Assembly (NCBI GenBank): GCA_007449985.2
Contig: VIIQ02000555.1
Coordinates: forward strand, 372,001-436,000
Origin: Desmodesmus armatus
Lineage: Eukaryota > Chlorophyta > Chlorophyceae > Sphaeropleales > Scenedesmaceae
DNA length: 64,000 nucleotides
Reading direction: 5' to 3'
Shown here: positions 12,371-24,754 of the stretch, piece after piece
How the letters are laid out: each line of letters opens with the position of its first letter
Numbering within the stretch: position 1 is the first letter of the stretch
Notes under the pieces: generated by a model
The model's database searches: none
The model's input: only the letters and a program-made list of their open reading frames with translations
What the model was told of the DNA's origin: nothing
Program-made: the position numbers and the translations under genes

Positions 12371-13546
12371 GAGCAGAATCTGCGTCTGCAACACCCGTTT
12401 CGCCACCCGAAGTGTAGCAGCAGCAGTCAGCAGAGGCACCAGCAGCAGTAGCAGAGCATTCAGCAGCGTGCCCTGCTTGTCCCGTCATCGCCGCTCCCAG
12501 CATCTACACCGTCTCAAAGCAGCCTCAACCACAGATTTGGAGCAATTGGAAGCAGATGCAGCTGGATACGCCACCCACGCCCTAGAGGGCCCCATGAGCT
12601 GGCCCTCCAGGAGTCATGGTGCTGGGGATGTGACAGAGGCAGACGTGGGCCAGGAGGTCACAGTGTGTGGCTGGGTGGACAGGAACAGGAACTTGGGGGG
12701 CCTGGGCTTCATGGACATCCGTGACCACACAGGGCTCCTGCAGGTGGGCTGGGTGTGAGGGGGGGGGGGGTGAGGGACAGGGAGAGGGGGGGGGGACAAT
12801 TGAAGTAGCATAGCTTCAAGGGAGGTATCCGTGTGGGACAGTTACAGCAGCAGGTTACGCAAGCAGAACATCATCAATCATGACGCAGGCCGCTCTGATG
12901 CGTGACTTGACACAGAGACTGGCAGGACCAGCAGGTGTGGTGGCAGTGGGAAGGTCCAGTGAGGCTGTCAGCAGCGCGTGCAGCTGTGTGCCGGAGGCAC
13001 CCACATCCCTAGATACTGCAGGATCCAGTAGCTACCTGTGCTGACCCTGTCGCACTGGCTGTCAGGCACACCTGCAGGATGGTGAAGCAGGGCCCCTGTC
13101 AGCAAGCTTGCATTTTTTTAGCAGGGCAGCCAGTACAACAGCATCATCATTGCTAGCGAGTTCAACCGCTCACTCTCCCCTGGAATTTACTCCCCTGCCG
13201 CATGGCGGCCCTGACAACAGAACCCCTTCCCTCTGACCCCTGCTGGAGACGCTGTCTTCTCACCCTTACTCATGCCCTGTTTTCTACCTGTTGTGTGCTC
13301 AGGTTGTGTTTGAGCCTCAGAGCCACCCGGATGCCAGCAAGCTTGGCTCCAGGCTGCGCTCTGAGTGGGTGGTGTCAGTCAAGGGGCAGCTGCGGCAGCG
13401 CAAGGACCCAAACAAGAAGATGAAGACAGGTGGGAGAGGGGGTCGAACAGCGGGGGCCTCCCCAACTGGGAGTGCTCTCAGCAGCTGTGGCAGGGCAAGA
13501 GGATGGTTGCGGCAGCAGCTGCTGACTCATCCACATGCACATGCGA

Positions 13547-13578
<32 letters not shown>

Positions 13579-16500
13579 CACACCATACCCACCATGTTGC
13601 AGATGTGAGCAACATTGGGCCACTGGGTTCACACAGCATGTGTCGCCAGGCTGAGGCTCCAGCCTGCCAGCCATTGGGGTGTGCATAAAGCAAACATGCG
13701 CCACAAGCCAGCATCTGCAGCTGCAGCCGCTGCTTACTGACGTCCGATTGCCTGCTGCTGCTCCTTTTCCTGCCTCTGTGTTTCCTGCCGTCCCTGCACC
13801 CAGGTGTGTATGAGCTGTTGGCGAGTGAGGTTGTTGTGCTCAACACGGTCAGCAAGCCGCTGCCGTTCCCCATCAGCAGCAGTGAGGAGGGCCTGGAGGC
13901 ACGTGAGGAGGTGCGGCTCAAGCACAGGGTGCTGGACCTACGGTGAGCAGCAGGGCAGACACACAAGGGCAGACACACAAGGGCAGACACACAAGGGCAG
14001 ACACACAAGGGCAGACACACATGCATGCTGACACATCATGGTGTCATGCTTTGCGCATCCTGCTGAGGGGCTAGTGATGATATCAGGTTGGGCGTCAGTC
14101 AGGTTCGCCACTTATGGCCAGCACAAGCACACATGCACTCCACCACCATACCATCTGGGAGGGACGAAACCAGATCCACTTGCAGAAAGTTTACAACAGC
14201 AAGCAGGCATGCTTGGGTCCCATGACACCCGCATGCTGTTTCAGAACCACACTCTAGGCCCCTACCAAGGTCATCAACCCCCAATCCATAACCTCGTCCC
14301 AAGCTCACTCCCCCTGTACCCAGCCAACCCCCCTCCCTCCCCCCCCCCCCCTCCATGTGTGCAGCCGCCCCCCAATGGCCGCCAACCTGCGTCTGCGTCA
14401 CCGCCTGCTGCGCTCCATGCGTCGCTTCCTAGAGGACGACCACGGCTTCATTGAGGTGGAGACACCCATGCTCACACGCAGCACACCAGAGGGGGCGCGA
14501 GACTACCTGGTGCCATCACGCCTGCAGGTATGCAGCACAGCACAGCACAGTCGCACTGGCAGTACAGCAGGATACCTGTTAGCAGTGCAGCAGTGACGTC
14601 TTTAGAACAATCACCATCAGACTGTAGCGGCATAGCACTATGGCTTAGTGCAGTCCAACAGCATGTGGCCAGCACAGTTGTGTTTTCAGTCTCTGCATAC
14701 TGGCCGTGCGATTGCCACAACGCTGGAAGGTTAGTTCCCGTCGTTGCTCAAGGCATCCATCCTCAGGGTCTGTTTGTGAAACCACTCGCAGACATAGTGC
14801 TTGCTTGCAGTACCCCTGTGTCAACACACGCACTGCCCACCCCCTTGATGCGGCAGGTCAGTCACGTCGACAGCTGAGTGTGTTGTGAAATGTGTGATGT
14901 TGATGCAATGTGCTGTGCTGTGCTGTGCTGTTGTTCCGCAGGCTGGTGACTTCTACGCTTTGCCGCAGAGCCCTCAGCTGTTCAAGCAGATGCTGATGGT
15001 GGCGGGGTATGACAGGTACTACCAGGTGAGTCGAGCATAATGATGTTCTGGTCTTCCAGATCTGGAAATCCAGCAAGGGCTACCGGTTCACTCGCAACGC
15101 TTGTTTGGGTCAAGGTGGCATGTGATGAGCGTTTGCAGTCCCTGTGTTGATGCACCGCCGCAAGGTGACACTTTCAAGAGGGAAGGACCGGCGCCCAGAG
15201 GGGGACGGGGCCCATTCGGCCCAAAGCTTGTTTTGTAAACACTGGCTTCTGTTGTGACCTCCCCCCCCTCCATTTCCTCACCTTCACAACCTGCCTGCCT
15301 GTCTGCCTGCCCCGCTCCTTGTCTCTCCCCTCCAATCCCCCTGGCCTCAGGTTGCTCGTTGCTTCCGTGACGAGGACCTTCGTGCTGACCGCCAGCCTGA
15401 GTTCACCCAGCTGGACATGGAGCTGGCGTTCACCGACAGGGAGGGCATCATGGGGCTCATGGAGGGACTCATTGCAGCAGCATTCAGGGAGGTGCTGGGC
15501 GTGGAGGTGAGGGACAGGGCACAGCCCTGAGGACAGAAGTGGAGAGTACATTTGTATGGGCTCACTCAGATTTTGCAGCAACCACGCCTGTGGCACATGC
15601 AACCCAGTGTGTGCATCATGCACACTGTACATGATGCTTGGTGTGGCGGGGGTGGAGGGTGCTGTTTTGGGGGAGGGGGGTCTTGTCTCTTCTCCATCCA
15701 ATTGCTACATGATAGCACTGCTTGGAGCTTCTTTTCAGTAATTGTCTAGAGTTTGCTGGTGGAACATTGCTGCCAGCACTATTTATATTTGTGGCTGACT
15801 GTTAGCGCATGCTGGCCAGTCTAGTGTCTGCAGAAGCCAACAGCTGCAAAGGAGCGTGGTCCGGGGAGAGGGTGGTGCCACCAGTGGTTGACTCAGCCCT
15901 CTGACACTGCACTTGCTGTGTGCGTGTTGTGTGCCTCCTGTGCAGATTCCTCTGCCGTTGCCGCGCCTGCCGTATGCTGAGGCCATGGCAAAGTATGGCA
16001 GCGACAAGCCAGACCTCAGGTGGGTGCGGGGGGGGGGGGTGTAAAATATCACTGCAGAACCAGCAAGGACTCATGACCCCTGGTGATGCAGGTCTGAGTG
16101 ATGGATGACTGCATAATCGCGATGCGAATGAATCGTGCAAAGTGCAACAGTGCTGCATCCGCCAGTAGCTCCCTGCTGATTGTTCCCTGCAGCCATGGCC
16201 ACCTTGTAACCTCGCCATGTGGGTGCCTTGTGTGCAAGGCTAATGACGTGTCCCCCACTCAGGGGTCAGTATCCTGTCTCTGTTGTTGCTCCTGCAGGTA
16301 CGGCTTGGAGTTTGTTGACGTGTCAGCAGCCTTGTCTGGTTGTGGCTTCCGTGTGTTTGAGTCTGCGCTGTCGTCTGGTGGTGTTGTGAAGGCCATCCGT
16401 GTGCCTGAGGGCAAGCGCATCAGCAACAGCAGGCTCAAGCCACCCAAGGGAGACGTGGTGGCTGAGGCAATCGCAGCAGGTGAGGCAGGAGGCTGAGGTG

Positions 16501-18453
16501 GCGCACATGTCTTGACTGTGGAGACAACATGGGTCAACCATGAACATACTTGCGTATGCAGCGAGGGTACAGTGTCTCTGAGTCTTGAAAAGTGCACCAC
16601 ACTGACGTCACACAGATTCTGTTGATGGCTAGACCCATGCAGGGTCTCACATTCAGTGCATGCCTAGTAGACACAGGATGCAGCCTTTCCTGCTGTCAGT
16701 ACCAGCTGAGCTGCTCCTGATGTGTTGAGGAATGTATCGCCACCTGCAACAGGCCAATACTTTGTTGTGGCGGGTGTGATGCCTAACGTGTGTACGCTGT
16801 CGTGATGACAGGGTAGGGTCAAGTGGTGTGTTCCTTGTGTGCACATGTGTCTGCAGGTGCTGCTGGTCTTGTGTTCATGCGTGTGCTGGCTGGTGGGTCC
16901 ATTGATGCTGCCAAGCCTGTGAAGGAGGGGCTCAGTGAGCAGCAGCTGGCAGACCTCCTGGCAGCAACACAGGCACAGGAGGTGAGGGGGGGGGGGGGGC
17001 AGCAGGGCAGGGGGCGGGAAGGGAAGAGGAGGTGCACTTCCCTCAGAGTGGGAAGGCGTGAGGGGGTTGAAGGGCGGGGAGGTGGTGGCATGGCTCTGCC
17101 TAGTGGCTAGCTGACAGCTCAAAGCTCACATGAGAACCTTATGTGCAACACGCTTGGCAGGAAAGGGAGTGAGCCTCACTGGGGGTGTCGTGAAGAAGAA
17201 GAGTTGGTTCCCGCACGCTTCACAAGCCTACTCTGCTGCTTGACAGAGTCTTCTGCACACCCTGCCACCATTCAGTGCTGCACCCCTCTGTTCTGACATC
17301 ACCCTTGCTGTGCCTGCCCCCCCTACTTCCTGCTGCCCCCCAGGGTGACCTGCTGCTGTTTGCAGCCGGCCCTGCCTCCACCACCAACAAGGCCCTCGAC
17401 CGTGTGCGCCAGTTCCTTGCAAAGGAGCTGAAGCTCATTGACCCCTCAGCACACAACCTGCTGTGGGTCACAGACTTCCCCATGTTTGAGTGGAATGAGG
17501 ATGAGCAGCGGCTGGAGGCGTTGCACCACCCCTTCACGGCACCCAACCCTGAGGACCTGGGGTCAGGGGACCTGCGGCATGCGCGGGCACTGGCGTATGA
17601 TATGGTGTACAACGGGGTGGAGATTGGGGGAGGCAGCCTGCGCATCTACAGGTGTGTGTAGACACAGAACGTGCATCCAACCGTACAACGAGCCAGTGTG
17701 TGTGTGTGGGGGGGACAGCTTGCTTCTTGATAGGAAGGGAGCTTTTATTCCGGGGGCTGCTGGGGTTGTCATGCTGCTTTGGATAGGTGCAGGAGTGGTC
17801 TGCTGCTGCATGCTCCCTCCCTCTTCAAAGGTTGTTCGTACATGCAACCTCCAAGCAGGGTTCAGCACCATAGCATGTTCGAAGCGTAGCATCAACACCA
17901 CCAGCGTAGTCGCCATGAAGTCAAAGTTTGTGTCACGGGGCAAGGGCAGCAGCAGCAAGCAACAGTCCTCAGCTAGCTGCCAGTGTCCCGCTAGCACTCC
18001 TCTGCCCTACTCCCATCTCTCTGCCTATCGCTCAACATTGTTATGCCATCTCATGTCACTCTCTGCTGCTGCAGGCGTGACGTGCAGCAGCAGGTGTTTG
18101 ACACCATTGGCCTCACCAGGGAGGAGGCAGAGGCCAAGTTTGGCTACCTGCTGGAGTGCTTTGAGCTGGGGGCACCGCCACACGGCGGCATTGCATTCGG
18201 CCTAGACAGGCTGGCAATGCTCCTAGCAGGTGCCAGCAGCATTCGGGATGTTATAGCCTTCCCCAAGACTGCACAGGCGGTGTGTGCGCTAACGGGGGCG
18301 CCTGCAGCAGTTGATGGGGCGCAGCTGCAGGACCTGCATGTGTCTGTGATTCGGGAAAAGCAGCAGCAGCAGCAGGCTAGCAGCGGCAGCGATAGCAGCA
18401 GCAGTGGCAGCAGCAGCAGTAGTAGCAGCAGCAGTGGCAATGGAGCTTCGTAA
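12315..18453 (+). CDS. Aspartyl-tRNA synthetase, organellar (bacterial type)
   Basis: This enzyme charges tRNA-Asp with aspartate, here most likely in plastid and/or mitochondrion. Eleven exons join in phase: 12315-12743, 13303-13429, 13804-13942, 14365-14527, 14942-15025, 15351-15506, 15946-16019, 16298-16479, 16857-16981, 17344-17651 and 18075-18453 (721 residues). Residues 1 to about 110 form a Ser/Arg-rich presequence. The anticodon-binding OB fold starts at [16 protein letters not shown]. Motif 1 is [20 protein letters not shown], motif 2 is [20 protein letters not shown] (about 318-337), and motif 3 is [13 protein letters not shown] (about 635-647). The GAD insertion found only in bacterial/organellar AspRS spans exons 8-10. 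The C-terminus ends in a Gln/Ser-rich tail. All signature residues are intact. The start region lies in a duplicated segment, so the first ATG is the less certain part. Confidence 0.95.
13953..14022 (+). repeat. 14-bp minisatellite, five copies
   Basis: The unit gggcagacacacaa repeats five times head to tail within AspRS intron 3, directly after the donor site. The copies are nearly identical, which indicates recent expansion. Confidence 0.9.
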
Positions 18454-19980
18454 TCAAGCACTGGTAACAGACGCTGTCGTCTGTGGCTGTTGCTGTTGAG
18501 GCAGGGTTGATTGTTGCTGCTCAGTTTCAGCACTGCATGTGCACTGAACAGTATATGTCAGGTGCTTGTTTTCAGTACATGCATGCCATGCATGCTTCCG
18601 CTAGACACATGCATGTGGCTCATGCTCAGATTGGTGTTTTGTTCTGATTGGAAAGGGGCAGCTGCATCGTCATCAAGACATGAGCTTAGTCCAGAAGGCT
18701 GCACTGCAAACGCCTGGGTATACAAATTTGCTTGGAAATGGAATACAACCCAAACTTAGCAGATACGTCCTCAGAAGGCCTGACGCAGCTGTTGCTCTCA
18801 GGAGGCAATTTGAGGGTGCAAGGGAGTTGCAATTGCTGCTGCGAGGCTGCACATCAGTGTACTCGCCAAGTTGTTTTGGCCACGCCTGCCACATCCTCGA
18901 TGTCATGAAACACGTAATGCACCTGGCCGCACTTGCGGCAATCGACGCGTCCGAATTGTCAGTCGGCTGCTGATCGTCGCGACCTGCCTGGTGTTCGATC
19001 AAAACGGCTTGTGCGAATACTTTTTATCTTGTACTCACAGCTTACACATTGTACACAGGCATCTCCTTTCGTCGATGTGATGCGTCCACTTGAGGTGGTG
19101 CGTAATCTGACTCATAGTGCGACCAACGAACAGCAACCCGCAACCCCAACGGAAAATATAGCCCAATTTGGAGCAAAAAAGCTCATATTCAGGCATGCTG
19201 TCTGCATCATTCGCCCAGCTTCCCGGTACAACCCCACTTCAGCTGGCTGGACCTATTGGTACTCCCCCATTGCTTGCTGGCACTCCTACAGACACCGCCT
19301 AGCTCCTACACCACCACACGGTAGGCACACTAGATGTCCTCAGCCACTGATGCTCCACCTTATGCACATGCATTCCCCTCCAATGTACTAGTTGGTGAGG
19401 CTGCAAAGGTGTCGACCTGCAGCTGCTGCTCAACGATGCAGATGCAAGTGCACGATGCAGATCAGCAATCTTGTGTGTTTGGTGTACGAGGCCAAGGACC
19501 GCAGTGTGTCTCACCAGTCCTTTCTGCTTCAAGCAGTGTCTGCACTGCTGTTACTGTCTTTTGCGAAGTGGCACAGCGCTGCGTTTCATGCTTGTCACTC
19601 TGCTGTTGGCAGGTCACCCGAGCTGAGAAGTATTGAAAGGCAGACCTTGGTCCATCCTGTTGATCAACATCAATCAGTTTCAAGGTGGTGCTGTTTTGAG
19701 CATCCACTGGGCCAAACCGTGCTGGCATCAGCGGTGATTGTTCAAGGTGAAAGAGCAGCGGACCCGCAGCCCTGGCTACTCAGTACTACCAAGCTAGTTC
19801 AGCGCTGTCGATTATGCTGACAATCAGATCACCAGAGAATCCCATGCATGCGGCTTGCAGTCTGCTGGACATGTACATGTTGGTTGTCTCCTTTTGCAAT
19901 GCCACTTTACACAGGGTGGTCATCATTACTAACAGTATGACTGCCATGTGGTCACCTGCGTGTGTTTATTTTTTTGCAGG
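18454..19980. other. Intergenic, AspRS to LRR gene
   Basis: The AspRS 3' UTR and the upstream region of the LRR gene lie here. A tttatttttttgcag acceptor-like sequence ends at 19979, one base before the LRR ATG, so the LRR gene probably has a 5' UTR or coding exon upstream that I cannot place. A 97-codon ORF (18680-18973) has no recognisable domain. Confidence 0.45.
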
Positions 19981-22095
19981 ATGGCAAGTGAGCCACATTC
20001 ACCTGAGGAGTCACCAACTGGTTTGCTAGAACTGCCAGACCCATGCCTGCTGAAGGTGTTGCAATGGTGTGCAGCCGACAGCAAACAAAGCTTGCTCAGC
20101 GCCGCTAGGGCCCACAGCAGGCTGCACCAAGCAGCTGTGGTAGCGCTCAACAGCATCACCTTAAAGGACATTGCAGAACAGCAGCAAGTGGAGAGTGTGT
20201 TGCTGTACCTGGCGCAGCATGGGCACCATCTTGACAGCATGAACCTGGAGGGGCATGATGCCCGCACTGTAATCCTTCGTCAGCTGCCCCATGGTATGCA
20301 CCTTAGCAGCTTGCAGGTTTCATCCCTTCACCTGCAGCTGCAGCCAGGCGGTGGTTTCAAAGGTGTGTTGGGGGATGCTGCCGAGTTGGCAGCCCTCAAA
20401 CAGCTGCGTCTTTGCAGCTGCTGCTTGCTGGACGAAGGACCAGTGGACGACGTGAAGGCAGCAGCCTTGTCTCAAATGCCTGTGGGGCTGCAGCACCTCA
20501 GTGTCAGCGACCTCTACCAGAAACGCGGTGACCACGAGGACAGGGTTGATGGAATCCCTTTGAGTGCGCTGAACCGCCTGCAAGAGCTGACTTACCTGGA
20601 GCTGGGTTTTACTGGCAACAACCCCGATCAAGTCGGCCCCGCCCAGCCTTTGCAGGTCTTGACCCGGCTGGTTGATCTGCGGCTCAAACTCGTGTCTGAT
20701 GAAGCAGCAGAGGACGTTTGCATCACTGCCGCCATGCTGGCAGGCACGCACTGCCTGACGCGCCTGGATTTGACAAAGTCCGGGATTGAGCCAGATGCCC
20801 TAGCTGGCAAGACCAAGCTTCGACACTTTGCCTTGGACCATTGCCTGGTATCTGGCAATGGCGCTGGGGAGGCTCAACTGCTGTCGCATGTGCAGGCCTT
20901 GAAGCAGCTGACACATCTTGACCTTTCCGACAGCTTTCAGGCTGCTGTGGAAGGTGATATTCCTGCAGAAGCCTGCTCATCACTGACAGCTAGCAGCAAG
21001 CTGCAATACCTCAAAGTCAACGCGTGCAGACTGCCAGTAGGCTTGTGGAAGTACATGTTTCCTGCTGGCAGACAGCTGACAGACCTGCGGGAATTGCACA
21101 TTGCACACATCATGCAGCTGCCAGAAGAGATTGTTGACCCGGATCATTTTATGATTTGCCTGCATGACGCCCCTGATGGTAGCCGCCTCGTCCAGTGTTG
21201 CCCCAGCCTGCAGCTGCTGGACATGTGTTACCTTCAGTGCAATGCAGATTTGCTCGCACCTTTGCTGGGGCTGAGCGGATTGCACACGCTATGCTTGGCT
21301 GCCGATGGTGCATTCAGAGCGGGAGCGGACTTGCTGGCAGCCTGCCAGCAGGTGGTGTGCCGGCTGACAGGGCTAAGGCAGCTACAGCTGACCATCACGA
21401 TGGGCTACAGCGGAGATGAGCCACATCCTCTGGCAGAGGGGCTGCTGCTGCAGCTGACACAGTTGAGGCACCTGACAAGCATGACCTACTTTGGCCAGCT
21501 CAATGGTGTGTATGCCCACGTAAAGTTGTATTTCCCCGATGAGGTGCGTTGACTGACGTTTGTGCTGCACTGAGGAAACTTTCCTCAGCGGTGGCACGTG
21601 AGGAAACACTCACCCACACATGCACACCCATGGGAGTGGCCACAGCTGGTTACCGTGGCAGAAGGTAGACCTTCCTGAGCTTGCCATGTGGGTCACGTTA
21701 CCCCTTGCTTACTTTTCAAGACATTCTACACAGTTGGCAATCAATGCAGTGCACTTGTCACCAGTGACGACTGCAGTGAAATGTTCAATCAGTGTCGGAC
21801 ACTGGTCACTGACCTGAACAGCGTTGGAAATGGCATGGCTAGCTGCTGGTTGGATTCCGTGGGCTTGCATACGGCACAATCATCTCTTGTACCACTGCAA
21901 ATTGTCAACATTGTAGCCCACAATGTTGATGCCGGCTTTGTTGCTGCTTCTGCTACTGTTGCTACATTCTGTCCTGAGCAGAATTTGGATGCCGTCAATG
22001 ATGTAGAGCCTGTGTGGCGCCAGATCCTACGGCTCTACCTTAACCACAACGACCCGGAGCTAGCACAGCAGGCGGCCGCAGCATTGGATGAATGA
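19981..22095 (+). CDS. F-box-like leucine-rich-repeat protein
   Basis: Exon 1 is 19981-21543 (521 codons). A GTGCGT donor follows GAG, and a pyrimidine-rich acceptor ending cttttCAAG allows exon 2 at 21721-22095, giving 645 residues in phase. The N-terminus (LLELPDPCLLKVLQWCAAD, then SLLSAARAHSRLHQAAV) resembles the degenerate F-box that heads many chlorophyte LRR proteins. About a dozen irregular LRRs follow, for example LQELTYLELGF, LTRLVDLRLKL, LTRLDLTKSG and LTHLDLSDSF. The likely role is substrate recognition in an SCF-type ubiquitin ligase; this is family inference, since the F-box is weak. Exon 2 carries no LRRs and is the less certain part. Confidence 0.75.
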
Positions 22096-22101
22096 TGCCG
22101 A

Positions 22102-22140
22102 GATGATACAAATTTGTATCATCTGATGTTTAAACATCAG
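22102..22140. repeat. Two abutting perfect palindromes
   Basis: A 22-bp palindrome (22102-22123, centre acaaatttgt) and an 18-bp palindrome (22123-22140, ctgatgtttaaacatcag) share one base. They start seven bases after the LRR stop codon. In RNA they would give two stacked hairpins at the start of the 3' UTR. Confidence 0.9.
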
Positions 22141-24754
22141 CAGCATCAAGATTCTTGGAGGCCAGCAGCACAACATAAGGTCCAGTTGACCTCTGCCTGC
22201 TGCTGCCAGACAGCTGCAAATGGATCGGGATACTGTGAAATAGCACAATGCCGTGGCGGCTGACATGAGTCAACCAAGCGGGTTGCTTTAGGATGGATCT
22301 GGAGCTGGGGGTACTGATGTTACGGTAGTACTGCCATTGGCAGTACCGTACTGCCAGCTTGGAATCGTTGTGTGGTGGGGTGGAGCTCCCTGTGCGCCTG
22401 CTGCTCCGACAAGCAGCGCCAAGCTGCACCATCTGCCTGCGCAAGGACACTGCGCCATGTGTCGTCAGGAACCGCCAACCGTTGCCGCTTGCTGCAACAG
22501 CCCTTGTGGCCAGGGTGACTTTTCATCAGCCGCCTTTGATGGAGTGGGCAACACTGGCCTGGGTGCGTCCTGCAGGAGAGGGGTCCTCTGGCGCGGTAAC
22601 TTTCAGCTGTGCCCCCCTGAGCTGCCTTGCTGGCCTTCTGCCCGGTGCGCTGTGCGGTCATGTTGGCTGGCCCTATGTCATGTTACCAGGTGCTTTTGAT
22701 GCACAGGCTGCCTGGGGATCAGCAGGGTGCATTGCACCAGCGCTTTTGCTGGCAATTGTCTGACACCTGCACGATTTGTATGCATACATATGTTGCGGCC
22801 TCAGGGATCCCTGCAATGAGCACTATGTCTTGAGGCATCCCTGCATTTGATTCGGCAGCTTGTGTAAGTGTTGGCATTGCTTGCATGTATGTGTTCACAA
22901 AAAGCTCGCACAAATTGTGGTGCAGGCTGCAGCACTTGGTGTGCTTGCAGTGTGGTGCAAGCACGTACATGTGTGTCTGTGGGTTAACACTGGTAGAGCT
23001 GCTGATGTACATTTTGCTCCCTGCTCGCCCCTCCTGTCCCTGCCAGGGGTTGGTGCGTGACTGTGGGGATGTCCATTGTTGTGGTGTGGATTGTGGCTGC
23101 ATTAGTTGCGAATTTGGGAAGCCTGCGACATACCCTGTCGTCTAGTGAGTACCTGTGCTGGCAGATGTGTCAAGCATATGCGGTGCCAGTGCTTCGTATT
23201 AGCCGCCCTGCGGCAGGCGATGCAGGGCGGTGCAGGCAGATCTTGTGGACAGCACCGTGCCTGAGACAGGCATGTTTGGGAACCTGTGTCTCTGCACACC
23301 TTGCCTGCTCCATGGCCTTGCTTTCTTATGACAGATCTACGTTGTGACCCAGCATGCCACACATGTAGTTCAGACATAATGAGGAACTTGCACAATGTCA
23401 GCTGTATTGCTTCACAAACAGCTTGTCACATGCGCACATATGCAGAACACATGCACTCAGCCGTTTTCATCTGCAAAAACAAACATGCAGGTACAAATCT
23501 CTTGTACAGGAGGACTGTTGAGCATAGCGTATGTCTGACCTTAAAGCAGCTGAAGCTCACACATACATACTGCAGGGGATGGCGGCTGGGAAGCATGCAC
23601 TCAAATCCTCGCCGATGCAGTCCCCACGACTGAACAATACTGTGCTGTGGTACAGGTCACATGTGACTGCATGTGCAATGCATGCGGTCTGTATCGTAGA
23701 TGCAGGGAGAACAACAGTATGCCAAGAGCAATGCTGCCGCTGTAAGCAACAGCCATACGTCATCCATATGTGGGGAGACATACAAGATAAATACCACGAG
23801 GTCCAACCCTTGAAAACGCACAGCTGCATTGCAAGCATGTACATTGCCCCGGCAACAGGTGCAAACCTGTCGTTGCTGCAGCACACTGTTGTGCTGCATG
23901 GACTGGTTGGAAAGCAACTCGGAGCTGCAAGCATTGAACCCTGAAACAATGAAGCTTCTGAGAAGCACAAACTATGGCATGCAAACATGCATGGATGCAG
24001 CGCTGAATGCAACATGTGCGTATGACAGTATGACCTGCAACACTATCAAATCCTAACTACTGATGCAAAAATGTAACACAATAGATAGGTGGCAATGTGA
24101 AACAAAAAGAGTCAGGCACAACCAGGCACCACAACGGACGGACACCTGCCAGGCTGCCATCCTGTCAGCAGCCGCCCCTACACACCAGTTGCAGGCACAG
24201 GCTATGAAGCCGGCAGCGCAAGTCATCTGCTGCAGCTCACGCAACCAAAAACCCTGAAAGTCAGACTCGCAACGTTGCAGAACCCTATGGTAAAACCCTT
24301 GGTCACAGTCACTGACAACACAGCGGCCGTGCAAACACCGGCTGGTGCGGGTCAGCTGTGATGCAAGCTGCCTATGTACTGTACAATGCTGAAGAATTAA
24401 CAAGCGTGATAAGGCGGCTTGTTGTAGCATGCGTACGCATCGCATTCTTGAATGACAAAGCTGTGACACATGGCACACCCCACCCTTTTTGTGCATGTAT
24501 GTGCATGCACCAGCGCACCCAGCCAGCAACAAGCAGAGAACTCTAAACACACAAACAGCATGGAGGACATCCGTCAACAGAGTCGATTGACAGTACTAAA
24601 GCATCACTGCAAACACACAAAGCATCACAATGCGTGCACCAGTGCCTTATGTCCCCTGCCACAATTTGGCAATTGGATGGTAGCACTACTGGTTGGAGCC
24701 TGACACTGTGCATACACTCTGCAAATCCACCGTACCTCAAACCACTCAGCCCTG
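22141..24754. other. Intergenic between convergent LRR and coiled-coil genes
   Basis: This holds the 3' UTRs of both convergent genes. A 134-codon plus ORF (22359-22763) and a Cys-rich 174-codon minus ORF (24053-24577) lack domains and credible splice context, and I do not call them genes. The stretch about 23340-24600 is AT-richer than the coding regions. Confidence 0.45.
22322..22350. repeat. Hairpin-forming inverted repeat
   Basis: The run acggtagtactgcca / ttggcagtaccgt forms a near-perfect stem with one two-base bulge. It is a possible RNA hairpin in the LRR 3' region. Confidence 0.6.

Noticed and set aside
13953..14022. CRISPR-like regular repeat
   Set aside because: The 14-bp units have no spacers. 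It is a plain minisatellite in an AspRS intron.
18680..18973. 97-codon ORF between AspRS and the LRR gene
   Set aside because: No domain and no donor linking it to the LRR exon were found. It was kept only as a possible unseen exon.
22359..22763. 134-codon ORF in the LRR/coiled-coil intergenic region
   Set aside because: It has no recognisable domain, and overlapping frames on both strands are equally open.
24053..24577. 174-codon Cys-rich minus ORF
   Set aside because: The composition matches chance translation of GCA/TGC-rich DNA. It probably lies in the 3' UTR of the coiled-coil gene.
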